A stretch of DNA of 64,000 nucleotides, taken from assembly GCF_030410135.1 (NCBI RefSeq), contig NZ_JAUGQQ010000001.1, forward strand, positions 1 through 64,000, in the 5' to 3' direction. Below, in pieces: positions 51,426-59,851 of this stretch (positions within the stretch are counted from its first letter, which is position 1; each line of letters opens with the position of its first letter). The DNA comes from Aequorivita aurantiaca (GTDB taxonomy: Bacteria; Bacteroidota; Bacteroidia; Flavobacteriales; Flavobacteriaceae). Position numbers and translations under genes: made by a program. The notes under the pieces were generated by a model. The model had not been told where the DNA came from, did no database searches, and saw only the letters and a program-made list of their open reading frames with translations.

Positions 51426-52175
51426 ATGAAAGTGAAAACTATTTTGGTTTCCCAGCCCGAGCCTAAAATTGAAAACTCCCCGTATTTCGATTTGATCGAG
51501 AAACAAAAGGTGAAAATCGATTTTCGTCCCTTCATTCACGTAGAAGGCGTGTCAGGCAAGGACGTTCGTGCCCAAAAAGTTGATCTTACCCAATATTCGG
51601 CCATTATTTTAACGAGCCGAAACTCCGTGGACCATTATTTTCGCATTGCGGAAGAACTTAGATTTAAGGTGCCGGACACGATGAAATATTTTTGTTTGAG
51701 CGAAGCCGTAGCCTATTACCTTCAAAAATATGTGGTGTACCGAAAACGAAAGATTTATGTTGGGAAGAGAACTTTTTCAGAACTGGCGCCGCTGATAAAA
51801 AAGTATAAAAATGAAAAATTCCTGTTGCCAACCTCGGACAAATTGAAACCGGAAGTGCCCGAGGTTCTGAATGAACTGAAAGTAGATTGGAAGGAAGCCA
51901 CCTTTTATAAAACCGTAATTAGTGATCTTTCCGACTTACGCGATGTTTATTACGATATTTTGGTTTTTTTCAGCCCAAGCGGAATCCAATCGCTCTTTGA
52001 GAATTTTCCAGATTTTAAACAAAATGACACGAGAATTGCAGTATTCGGGAACACCACTGTGAAAGCCGCCACGGACGAAGGTCTGCGAGTGGATATTCAA
52101 GCACCAACGCCGGAAACTCCCTCAATGACAATGGCTTTGGAAAAATATATTAAAGAGGTGAACAACAAAAAGTAA
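51426..52175 (+). CDS. hemD: Uroporphyrinogen-III synthase
   Basis: The product is 249 residues. The two alpha/beta lobes of the HemD fold are recognisable: VKTILVSQPEPKIENSPYFD and LTQYSAIILTSRNSVDHYFR in the first, DILVFFSPSGIQSLFENFPD and FGNTTVKAATDEGLRVDIQA in the second. It inverts ring D in heme synthesis, turning hydroxymethylbilane into uroporphyrinogen III. It is downstream of DUF4271 and followed by a terminator. Confidence 0.9.
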   Translation: MKVKTILVSQPEPKIENSPYFDLIEKQKVKIDFRPFIHVEGVSGKDVRAQKVDLTQYSAIILTSRNSVDHYFRIAEELRFKVPDTMKYFCLSEAVAYYLQKYVVYRKRKIYVGKRTFSELAPLIKKYKNEKFLLPTSDKLKPEVPEVLNELKVDWKEATFYKTVISDLSDLRDVYYDILVFFSPSGIQSLFENFPDFKQNDTRIAVFGNTTVKAATDEGLRVDIQAPTPETPSMTMALEKYIKEVNNKK

Positions 52176-52195
52176 TTATTGATTAATTGCACAAG

Positions 52196-52228
52196 AAAAA
52201 AGGCTTGCCAAATTGGCAAGCCTTTTTA
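52196..52228. terminator. Bidirectional terminator between hemD and pckA
   Basis: AGGCTTGCCA pairs with TGGCAAGCCT and is flanked by an A run and a T run, so it can act for both convergent genes. Confidence 0.85.
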
Positions 52229-52249
52229 TATATAATCTTTCTCTAGAAA

Positions 52250-53851
52250 TTATTCAGAAACTGGGGCGCCCGACAATATTTCGTCATTCGCGTAGGCTTC
52301 AAATTTTGCAAAATTTTCCTTGAAGGAATTTGCCAATTCCTTGGCTTGAATGTCATAGGCTTTTTTATTTTTCCAAGTCTCCTTCGGATTTAACAACTCG
52401 GATGGAACGTTCAGGCATGATTTGGGCATCATTAAATTAAAAATAGGATGTTTCTCAAATTCTACATCTTTCAAATCCCCGTCCAAGGCGGCAGAAATCA
52501 TAGCTCTGGTAAATTTAAGCTTCATTCTGTTTCCCACTCCGTATGGACCTCCTGTCCAACCGGTATTTACCAACCAAACATTCACTCCCGCATCCTTCAT
52601 TTTTTTACTCAACATTTCGGCATATTCGGTGGGATGGAGCGGCATAAATGGCGCGCCGAAACAAGCAGAAAAATTGGGAGTTGGCTCGTTTATGCCTTCT
52701 TCCGTTCCCGCAACTTTGGCCGTATATCCGCTAATAAAGTGATATGCCGCCTGGCCTGGTGTTAATTTTGAAATGGGTGGCAGTACACCAAAAGCATCCG
52801 CAGTTAAAAAGAAAATATTCTTCGGGTTGCTCCCGATGGATGGTATTTGAATATTGTTTATGTGGTATATAGGATAGCTTACCCTTGTATTCTGAGTAAT
52901 GGAGGTGTTGGAAAAATCCACTTTACCTTCATCATTCATCACCACATTTTCAAGTATTGCACCCGGTTTTATGGCATTGAAGATATCTGGCTCGTTTTCT
53001 TCGGAAAGATTAATAACCTTTGCATAACACCCACCTTCAAAATTGAAAATTTTATTGTCCTCAGTCCATCCGTGCTCATCATCACCAATCAATTTTCGAT
53101 CTGGGTCCGCGGATAATGTGGTTTTTCCGGTACCGGATAATCCAAAGAAAATAGCGGTTTCGCCATCTGCGCCAACATTTGCCGAGCAGTGCATGGGCAT
53201 GGTATTCTTGTCAACTGGAAGAATGAAATTAAGCGCAGAGAAAATCCCTTTTTTAATTTCACCCGTATATCCAGTTCCGCCAATTAACGCAACTTTTTTG
53301 GTAAAGTTAAGTATTGCAAAATTATGCTGTCGGGTACCATCCACTTCTGGATCTGCCATAAATCCGGGTGCATTTATTATTAGCCATTCGGGATCAAAAG
53401 AGGCTAATTCATCAGTGTCGGGACGTAAAAACATATTGTGAGCAAACATATTGGCCCAAGGATTTTCCGTAATAACGCGTATATTCAATTTATATCTTTC
53501 ATCCGCACAGGCATAGCTGTCGCGTACATATATTTCCTTGCCGGAAAGATAATCTGTCACTTTATTGTAGAGCCTCTCAAACATATCTGGAGGAAAGGGT
53601 ATGTTCACATTTCCCCACCAAACCTTTTCACGGGTCACATCGTCCTTTACAATAAATCTGTCCTTTGGGGATCGTCCCGTAAATTCTCCGGTATTCACTG
53701 CCAAAGCACCGCTAGCGGCTTCTTTTCCTTGACCCTTTTCTAAGGTCTCGTTGTGGAGTTCTTCAGAAGTAAGTTGATATTTAACTTTTGCGTTTTTAAT
53801 TCCGTATTCGTCAACCGAAATAGAATTTGTAGCTTGGTTTTTAGCGACCAT
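52250..53851 (-). CDS. pckA: Phosphoenolpyruvate carboxykinase (ATP)
   Basis: The product is 533 residues from ATG 53851 (MVAKNQATNSISVDEYGI); an in-frame TTG upstream gives an unsupported extension. The kinase motifs are FGLSGTGKTTLSADPDRK and LIGDDEHGW, with GGTGYTGEIKKG and the substrate-binding TGRSPKDRF region. It converts oxaloacetate to PEP in gluconeogenesis. It is monocistronic. Confidence 0.97.
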   Translation of the reverse strand: MVAKNQATNSISVDEYGIKNAKVKYQLTSEELHNETLEKGQGKEAASGALAVNTGEFTGRSPKDRFIVKDDVTREKVWWGNVNIPFPPDMFERLYNKVTDYLSGKEIYVRDSYACADERYKLNIRVITENPWANMFAHNMFLRPDTDELASFDPEWLIINAPGFMADPEVDGTRQHNFAILNFTKKVALIGGTGYTGEIKKGIFSALNFILPVDKNTMPMHCSANVGADGETAIFFGLSGTGKTTLSADPDRKLIGDDEHGWTEDNKIFNFEGGCYAKVINLSEENEPDIFNAIKPGAILENVVMNDEGKVDFSNTSITQNTRVSYPIYHINNIQIPSIGSNPKNIFFLTADAFGVLPPISKLTPGQAAYHFISGYTAKVAGTEEGINEPTPNFSACFGAPFMPLHPTEYAEMLSKKMKDAGVNVWLVNTGWTGGPYGVGNRMKLKFTRAMISAALDGDLKDVEFEKHPIFNLMMPKSCLNVPSELLNPKETWKNKKAYDIQAKELANSFKENFAKFEAYANDEILSGAPVSE

Positions 53852-53921
53852 ACCTTTTTTAAATTTTGTAGTGTACAAAAGTAGCAAATCTTAAAGAGAT
53901 TGAAGAATATAAAAAAAACAT

Positions 53922-54320
53922 TTATCGCTTCTTTAACGTAAGGGTTTTATAGCCAAACCATATCCATCCGATGATAAACATCAACCCTCCAATGGGGGTT
54001 ATAAAACCAATTTTTGCGGCGTCGAACGGCAAAATCCCATTCAATGCCAAAAGATAAATAGAACCAGAAAAAAGAATAATTCCCAATATAAAAAACCAGA
54101 AAACGATTGTTTTTAAGGGTTCAGAGATTGAAGGTGCCAATCCCAACACTAAAAGGGCTAAACTATGGTACATTTGGTAACGCACACCCGTTTCAAAAGT
54201 CACTAAGGCAGAAGTGTCCACAATGTTTTTTAAACCATGAGCTCCAAAGGCCCCTAATGCTATGGTTGCGGCAATCAGAAATGAAGCAATAACAACCATA
54301 TTTTTATCGAAAACTGTCAT
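53922..54320 (-). CDS. DUF423 membrane protein (YgdD-like)
   Basis: The product is 132 residues with four hydrophobic helices. The family motif is LGAFGAHGLKNIVDTS, followed by TGVRYQMYHSLALLVLGL and the C-terminal GGLMFIIGWIWFGYKTL. Function unknown; E. coli YgdD is a small inner-membrane protein. It is monocistronic. Confidence 0.9.
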   Translation of the reverse strand: MTVFDKNMVVIASFLIAATIALGAFGAHGLKNIVDTSALVTFETGVRYQMYHSLALLVLGLAPSISEPLKTIVFWFFILGIILFSGSIYLLALNGILPFDAAKIGFITPIGGLMFIIGWIWFGYKTLTLKKR

Positions 54321-54390
54321 TTTTACAAATTGGAATTAGTAATTTCGTCCGTTTCAAATCTATCTCCAAAGTTAACAAAAAACCCTCCCA

Positions 54391-55758
54391 ATGCGAAACA
54401 TATTGATTATTGGTGCCGGAAGATCTGCCACAAGTTTAATCCGCTATTTGCTCGACAAAAGTGAAAAGGAAGATCTTTTTATTACCATCGGTGATATTTC
54501 CATACAGTCGGCCCAAAAATTTACGACCGGCCACCCCAATGCCCGCGGAATTTTGTTGGATGTATTTAACGATGTTCAAAGAAAACAAGCGGTTGAAAGT
54601 AGCGATTTGGTTATCTCCATGCTGCCCGCCCGCTATCATATTGAAGTAGCGAGGGATTGTATTGAATTTGGAAAACATATGGTCACTGCTTCCTACATAA
54701 GCAAGGAAATGCAGGCATTAAATCCTAAAGCTGAATCAAAGGGTTTAGTGTTTATGAACGAAATTGGCCTCGATCCCGGTGTTGACCATATGAGTGCGAT
54801 GCAAGTTATAGATAGAATAAGGGCAAAGGGTGGCAAAATGTTGCTTTTTGAATCTTTCTGCGGCGGGTTGATAGCTCCTGAAAGCGACAATAATCTATGG
54901 AATTATAAATTCACTTGGAATCCGCGAAATGTAGTGTTGGCGGGTCAAGGCGGCGCTGCGGAATTTATTCAGGAAGGAAAGTATAAGTACATTCCCTATC
55001 ACCGTCTTTTCCGAAGAACGGAGTTTATTAACATTGAAGGTTACGGCAAATTTGAGGTTTACGCCAATCGAAATTCGCTGCAATATCAATCCATTTATGG
55101 CCTTGATAATATTTTAACTCTATATCGGGGGACGATTCGCCGAGTTGGTTTCAGCCGCGCTTGGCACATGTTTGTGCAATTGGGGATGACGGACGACAGT
55201 TATACAATTCCAGATTCTGAAAGCATGAGCTACCGCGAATTTGTGAACCTATTCCTGCCCTATTCGCCAACCGATACTGTGGAACTAAAACTGCGCCATG
55301 CCCTGAAAATGGACCAAGACGATTTGATGTGGGAAAAACTGGAAGAATTGGACCTTTTCACAAAAAATAAAAAACTAGGCATTAAAGATGCAACTCCAGC
55401 TATGGGATTACAAAAAATTCTGGAGGATAAATGGACGCTGGCGCCACAGGATAAAGATATGATTGTAATGTATCATAAATTTGGTTACCAATTGGACGGT
55501 AAAAAATATCAAATAGATAGCCATATGACCTTAATTGGCGAAGACCAGACACATACCGCAATGGCGAAAACTGTGGGACTGCCGGTAGCAATTGCTGCCT
55601 TGAAAATTCTGAATGAAGAAATAACTACTCCCGGAGTTCAGCTGCCTATTGCCAAAGAAGTGTATGAGCCCATATTACGGGAGCTTGAAGAAAACGGAGT
55701 AATTTTTCACGAAAAGGAAGTGAATTATTTAGGTTACAACCCAGACAATCTTCATTAA
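54391..55758 (+). CDS. Saccharopine dehydrogenase-like oxidoreductase
   Basis: The product is 455 residues. The N-terminal Rossmann fold has ILIIGAGRSATSLIRYLLDK, the central region MNEIGLDPGVDHMSAMQVID, and the C-terminal segment HMTLIGEDQTHTAMAKTVGLP. This matches the family of saccharopine reductases and related enzymes, and it may act in lysine metabolism. The nearby GCDH-like gene is 20 kb away, so no link is proven. A terminator follows. Confidence 0.87.
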   Translation: MRNILIIGAGRSATSLIRYLLDKSEKEDLFITIGDISIQSAQKFTTGHPNARGILLDVFNDVQRKQAVESSDLVISMLPARYHIEVARDCIEFGKHMVTASYISKEMQALNPKAESKGLVFMNEIGLDPGVDHMSAMQVIDRIRAKGGKMLLFESFCGGLIAPESDNNLWNYKFTWNPRNVVLAGQGGAAEFIQEGKYKYIPYHRLFRRTEFINIEGYGKFEVYANRNSLQYQSIYGLDNILTLYRGTIRRVGFSRAWHMFVQLGMTDDSYTIPDSESMSYREFVNLFLPYSPTDTVELKLRHALKMDQDDLMWEKLEELDLFTKNKKLGIKDATPAMGLQKILEDKWTLAPQDKDMIVMYHKFGYQLDGKKYQIDSHMTLIGEDQTHTAMAKTVGLPVAIAALKILNEEITTPGVQLPIAKEVYEPILRELEENGVIFHEKEVNYLGYNPDNLH

Positions 55759-55777
55759 CAGCACGCTTCATAAAGAA

Positions 55778-55817
55778 TAAACCCGCCCATAAATAAATAT
55801 AGACGGGTTTATTTTTT
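55778..55817. terminator. Terminator between saccharopine dehydrogenase-like and peptidase genes
   Basis: AAACCCG-C-C pairs with G-A-CGGGTTT around an AT-rich loop, flanked by A and T runs. The genes on both sides converge on it. Confidence 0.7.
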
Positions 55818-55832
55818 AAATTTTAATCTGCT

Positions 55833-56525
55833 TTAGTCCCGGCTTCCCAGAAATACAGAAATGAAGTATAACAAAGTAGCCAACGATCCAAGGGCGGCAA
55901 CTACATAAGTTCGGGCTGCCCATTTTAATGCATCTTTCGCCCCGTCGTGTTCCTGTGGAGTTACCATATTGTTGGTTTCCAACCATACAAGCGCGCGCTT
56001 ACTGGCGTCAAATTCTACGGGTAAGGTAATGAAAGCAAATGCAGTGGTTACGGCAAACAATAAAATTCCAATTCCAAAAATCCAGCTTCCAAAAGCAGAA
56101 CCCGTTGCGAAAAGAATAATTCCCGCCATAATTACAAAGTTGGAAAGTTTACTTGAAACACTCACCGCCGGCACAATCGTTGAACGCAATTTCAACCAAC
56201 TGTAAGCCGTGGCATGCTGCACCGCGTGACCGCATTCGTGTGCAGCTACCGCCGCGGCCGCCGCATTTCTTTGCATGTAAACAGGCTCGCTCAAATTCAC
56301 CGTTTTCTTTGTTGGATCATAATGATCCGTCAATTGTCCGGGAACAGAAATTACCTGAACATCGGTTATTCCATTATCCGCCAACATTTTTTCGGCAATC
56401 TCCTTTCCGCTCATTCCATTTTGAAGATGGATTTTGCTGTATTCCTTAAATTTACTTTTTAATTTACGGCTAACGTACCAACTCACCAAAAAGATAATTC
56501 CTGCAATTATATAGTATCCAATCAT
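55833..56525 (-). CDS. Zinc metallopeptidase of the YugP type
   Basis: The product is 230 residues. It has a membrane helix at the N-terminus (YYIIAGIIFLVSWYVS), the HExxH zinc motif in AAHECGHAVQHATAY, and two or three more hydrophobic segments. The conserved NLSEPVYMQRNAAAAAVAAH and VEFDASKRALVWLE are family features. Function unknown; it is probably a membrane-bound protease. REP-like elements lie between its start and leuS. Confidence 0.9.
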   Translation of the reverse strand: MIGYYIIAGIIFLVSWYVSRKLKSKFKEYSKIHLQNGMSGKEIAEKMLADNGITDVQVISVPGQLTDHYDPTKKTVNLSEPVYMQRNAAAAAVAAHECGHAVQHATAYSWLKLRSTIVPAVSVSSKLSNFVIMAGIILFATGSAFGSWIFGIGILLFAVTTAFAFITLPVEFDASKRALVWLETNNMVTPQEHDGAKDALKWAARTYVVAALGSLATLLYFISVFLGSRD

Positions 56526-56533
56526 TTTTTTAT

Positions 56534-56549
56534 GCCCGCGAAGGCGGGT
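56534..56549. repeat. REP-like hairpin (inverted copy)
   Basis: CCCGC-GAAG-GCGGG is the reverse-orientation copy of the hairpin at 12576 and 56637, lying 88 bp from the latter. The pair forms a REPIN-like doublet between the zinc peptidase and leuS. Confidence 0.75.
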
Positions 56550-56636
56550 ATCTTTTAATTAAACGTATTATTTCTATTTTCTAAAATTTCAAAATATGCA
56601 TTTCTAACATAACAAAAACTATGCTAATATAAAGAG

Positions 56637-56656
56637 ATTCCCGCCTTCGCGGGAAT
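56637..56656. repeat. REP-like hairpin ATTCCCGC-CTTC-GCGGGAAT
   Basis: A 20-bp sequence identical to 12576-12595. It ends 1 nt before the leuS stop codon and may affect leuS transcript termination. Confidence 0.85.
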
Positions 56657-59600
56657 TTAACCCACAATATTCACGATTTTTCCGGGGACGATTATTACCT
56701 TTTTCGGTGTTCTTCCCTCTAAATACTGGGTTGTTTTCTCGTGTGCCATTACGGCAGATTCTATTTCATCCTGGGTTAAATCCAATGGAAGTTCTAAGGT
56801 AAAACGCATTTTTCCGTTAAAGGAAATTGGATATTCCTTTGTGTTTTCCACCAAAAATTTCTGTTCAAACTTAGGGAAAGGCGCTATGGAAATACTTTCC
56901 GAATGCCCCAATTTTTCCCAAAGTTCCTCTGCAATGTGCGGTGCATAGGGAGAAATAAGAATTGCCAAGGGTTCTAAAACCTCTCGCGAATTGCACTTTT
57001 GTGCCGAAAGTTCGTTCACCGCAATCATAAAAGATGAAACCGACGTATTGAAACTGAAATGCTCAATGTCTTCCTGCGTTTTTTTGATGGTTTTATGAAG
57101 CGTTTTCAAACTGTCCTTCGAAGCCGAATCATCCGAAACAAAGAAATTTTCATTTTCACCCGAATGATATAATTTCCAAAGTTTTTTGAGGAAGCCGTGC
57201 ACGCCCGTAATTCCGGCGGTGTTCCATGGTTTTGCCTGTTCCAATGGCCCGAGGAACATTTCGTACATTCTTAAAGTATCGGCGCCGTATTGGTTGCAAA
57301 TATCATCTGGATTTACCACGTTGTATTTGCTTTTGGACATTTTTTCTACTTCTCGGGAAACTTTGAAATCACCACCATCTGTAGTGATAAAAGTGGCATC
57401 TTTATATTGGATATCATTTTTTGCAATCAATTCAGTGTCTAAATTATTGTGAATGTCTACAAACTCAATTGAAACGTGGCTTTTAAAATAATTATAAAGC
57501 GTAATATCCACTTTACCTTTCAAACCAATTTTTTCTATTCGTTCGTAAAGAGGCCTTCTAAAATATTGATTGAGATTATTTGCAATTTCTTCATGTTTCC
57601 TTTCTTCATCGTTTTGTGGTTTAAGGTATCTCTTCCTGAAATATTTCACTAAATCATAGGATATACACACATCCTCAACTATTTGGAGAGAATCTCTTAA
57701 TTCTTCAAACTTAATCTCTTCTTCCTTTGAAAAACTAATATCTCGACCAACGTATTTTCCGAGTTTTACGCCTAATCTATTTACAAACGCACTCTCCCCC
57801 AAAATCATCCCTTGGTTTATCAGTTTTTTAAATGGTTCTTCCACAGGAACAAAACCGCGGTCGTGCATAAATTTTACCCAAAAACGGCTGTACAATAAAT
57901 GTCCGGTGGCATGCTCACTTCCGCCAATGTACAGATCCACATTTTTCCAATAGCTCAACGCTTCTTTTGAAGCAAAAACTTCGTCACGCTTTTCACTTTC
58001 CATATAACGGAAAAAGTACCAACTACTTCCCGCCCAACCCGGCATAGTGTTTAATTCAAGAGGAAACACAGTTTCATTATCAATCAACTGACAACTGACA
58101 ACCGACAACTGTTTTTCATCCCAAGCCCAATTATCGGCGCGGCCCAACGGCGGTTCGCCCTCTTCGGTGGGCAGATATTTTTCAACATCGGGAAGGCGCA
58201 ACGGCAAACATTCCGTGGGGATTGCGTGCGGCATACCGTCTTTGTAATAAATCGGGAACGGCTCGCCCCAATAGCGCTGCCGGCTGAAAACCGCATCGCG
58301 CAAACGGTAATTTATCTTTCCTTTTCCAATGCCTTTTTCTTCCAAAGCGGAAATTATTTTTTCCATCGCTTCGAAATAGTTCAATCCATTTAAAAAATCA
58401 CTATTCGCAATGATTGTATTTTCCTTATCGGAATAGGCTTCCGCAGAAATATCGATATCTTTATAAATATTCGGAATCGGCAAATCGAAGTGTTTCGCAA
58501 ATTCATAATCGCGCTGATCGCCGCAGGGAACGCTCATAACCGCGCCCGTTCCGTAGCCCGCCAAAACGTAATCGCCAATCCAAATTGGCAGTGGCTCTTT
58601 TGTAAAAGGATGCTCGGCATAAGCCCCGGTGAAAACGCCCGTGATTGTTTTTACATCGGCCATTCGCTCGCGTTCGCTTCGTTTTGCGGTTGCTTCAATA
58701 TAATTTTCAACGGCTCTTTTTTGTTCCGAAGTAGTAATTTTTGAAACCAAATCGTGCTCGGGTGCGAGCGTCATAAAACTTACCCCGAAGATTGTGTCGG
58801 GGCGTGTTGTAAAAACTGGGATTTCAAGTGATGAGTTATGAGTTATGAGTGATGAATTTTCACCGTCTCTTCCTAACTCTGAACTCATAACTCTGAACTT
58901 AACCGTCGCGCCTTTGCTTCGTCCAATCCAATTGGTCTGCGAATCCTTCAAGGGTTGCGGCCAATCTATTTCGTTCAATCCGTCCAATAAACGCTGGGCG
59001 TATGCGGTGATTCGCATGCTCCACTGCTTCATTTTTTTTCGGACTACGGGATAGCCGCCGCGTTCGGAAACGCCGTTTACTATTTCGTCGTTCGCCAAAA
59101 CGGTCCCGAGTTGCGGGCACCAGTTTACTTCGGTTTCGGCCAAATAGGTCAATCTATATTTTAAAAGAATTTCCTGTTTTTTTGATTCAGAAAATTCCAG
59201 CCATTCAAAAGCCGTGAAATGTTCAATTCCCTCGTCGGAAACCGCGTTTACGTGAACATTTCCTTCCGAAGAAAAAATGGCGCGAAGCTCTTCAATGGTA
59301 CGCGCTTTGTCCAAATCCTTATCGTACCAACTTTCAAAAAGTTGCAGAAAAATCCACTGCGTCCATCGGTAATATTCTGGGTTTGACGTGCGCACTTCGC
59401 GACTCCAATCGAATGAAAAGCCTAATTTATCCAATTGTTCACGGTAACGGGCAATATTTTCCTCAGTAGTTTTTGCCGGATGTTGCCCGGTTTGGATTGC
59501 ATATTGTTCCGCCGGAAGTCCGAAGGAATCATAGCCCTGCGGATGCAAAACATTAAAACCTTGGTGGCGTTTGTAACGCGCATAAATATCACTGGCAATA

Positions 59601-59767
59601 TAACCGAGCGGATGCCCAACGTGCAGGCCTGCGCCGGACGGATAGGGAAACATATCCAAAACATAATATTTGGGTTTTTCGCTGGTATTATCGGCTTTAA
59701 ACGTTTGGTTTTTGGCCCAATATTTTTGCCATTTTTCTTCTATATCGTTGAAGTGATATTTGCCCAT
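56657..59767 (-). CDS. leuS: Leucyl-tRNA synthetase with repeat-derived segments and an extra insertion
   Basis: The product is 1036 residues, about 90 more than Bacteroidota LeuS as I recall it. The HIGH motif is in PYPSGAGLHVGHPLGY, the editing domain carries TTRPDTIFG and YGTGAVMSVP, and the KMSKS motif is in EVEKMSKSKYNVVNPDD. Three unusual segments lie in regions that are normally compact. Residues about 289-314 are encoded by ATGAGTTATGAG-type repeats. Residues about 553-561 (KQLSVVSCQL) come from an ACAACTG repeat. Residues about 661-764 are a charged insert ahead of KMSKS. It charges tRNA-Leu and edits mischarged products. Confidence 0.95.
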   Translation of the reverse strand: MGKYHFNDIEEKWQKYWAKNQTFKADNTSEKPKYYVLDMFPYPSGAGLHVGHPLGYIASDIYARYKRHQGFNVLHPQGYDSFGLPAEQYAIQTGQHPAKTTEENIARYREQLDKLGFSFDWSREVRTSNPEYYRWTQWIFLQLFESWYDKDLDKARTIEELRAIFSSEGNVHVNAVSDEGIEHFTAFEWLEFSESKKQEILLKYRLTYLAETEVNWCPQLGTVLANDEIVNGVSERGGYPVVRKKMKQWSMRITAYAQRLLDGLNEIDWPQPLKDSQTNWIGRSKGATVKFRVMSSELGRDGENSSLITHNSSLEIPVFTTRPDTIFGVSFMTLAPEHDLVSKITTSEQKRAVENYIEATAKRSERERMADVKTITGVFTGAYAEHPFTKEPLPIWIGDYVLAGYGTGAVMSVPCGDQRDYEFAKHFDLPIPNIYKDIDISAEAYSDKENTIIANSDFLNGLNYFEAMEKIISALEEKGIGKGKINYRLRDAVFSRQRYWGEPFPIYYKDGMPHAIPTECLPLRLPDVEKYLPTEEGEPPLGRADNWAWDEKQLSVVSCQLIDNETVFPLELNTMPGWAGSSWYFFRYMESEKRDEVFASKEALSYWKNVDLYIGGSEHATGHLLYSRFWVKFMHDRGFVPVEEPFKKLINQGMILGESAFVNRLGVKLGKYVGRDISFSKEEEIKFEELRDSLQIVEDVCISYDLVKYFRKRYLKPQNDEERKHEEIANNLNQYFRRPLYERIEKIGLKGKVDITLYNYFKSHVSIEFVDIHNNLDTELIAKNDIQYKDATFITTDGGDFKVSREVEKMSKSKYNVVNPDDICNQYGADTLRMYEMFLGPLEQAKPWNTAGITGVHGFLKKLWKLYHSGENENFFVSDDSASKDSLKTLHKTIKKTQEDIEHFSFNTSVSSFMIAVNELSAQKCNSREVLEPLAILISPYAPHIAEELWEKLGHSESISIAPFPKFEQKFLVENTKEYPISFNGKMRFTLELPLDLTQDEIESAVMAHEKTTQYLEGRTPKKVIIVPGKIVNIVG
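57475..57785 (-). other. ~100-residue insertion in leuS
   Basis: After LGESAFVNRLGVKLG the coding strand gives a charged helical stretch (EEEIKFEELRDSLQIVEDVC, NDEERKHEEIANNLNQYFRR, ERIEKIGLKGKVDITLYNYF) before rejoining HVSIEFVDIHNN. Flavobacterial homologues, from memory, have a segment of about 15 residues here. The stretch is more AT-rich than flanking leuS and reads without stops. Confidence 0.6.
58084..58111 (-). repeat. ACAACTG repeat inside leuS
   Basis: The plus strand reads ACAACTGACAACCGACAACT, a repeat type usually found between genes; the coding strand gives SVVSCQL. It keeps the reading frame. Confidence 0.75.
58826..58900 (-). repeat. ATGAGTTATGAG inverted repeat inside leuS
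   Basis: Copies of GAGTTATGAGT (left) and the inverse CTCATAACTCTGAACT (right) flank a short spacer. The translation yields SSELGRDGENSSLITHNSSL inside the editing domain. Related motifs occur in intergenic DNA near 28895 and 35930. Confidence 0.7.
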
Positions 59768-59851
59768 CTTCGTATTTTTCTTTTGAATTTATTCCCAATC
59801 GGGGAAACAGCCGCAAATTTAAGGTTTATTGCAGAAGTAAAACCTTATAAT

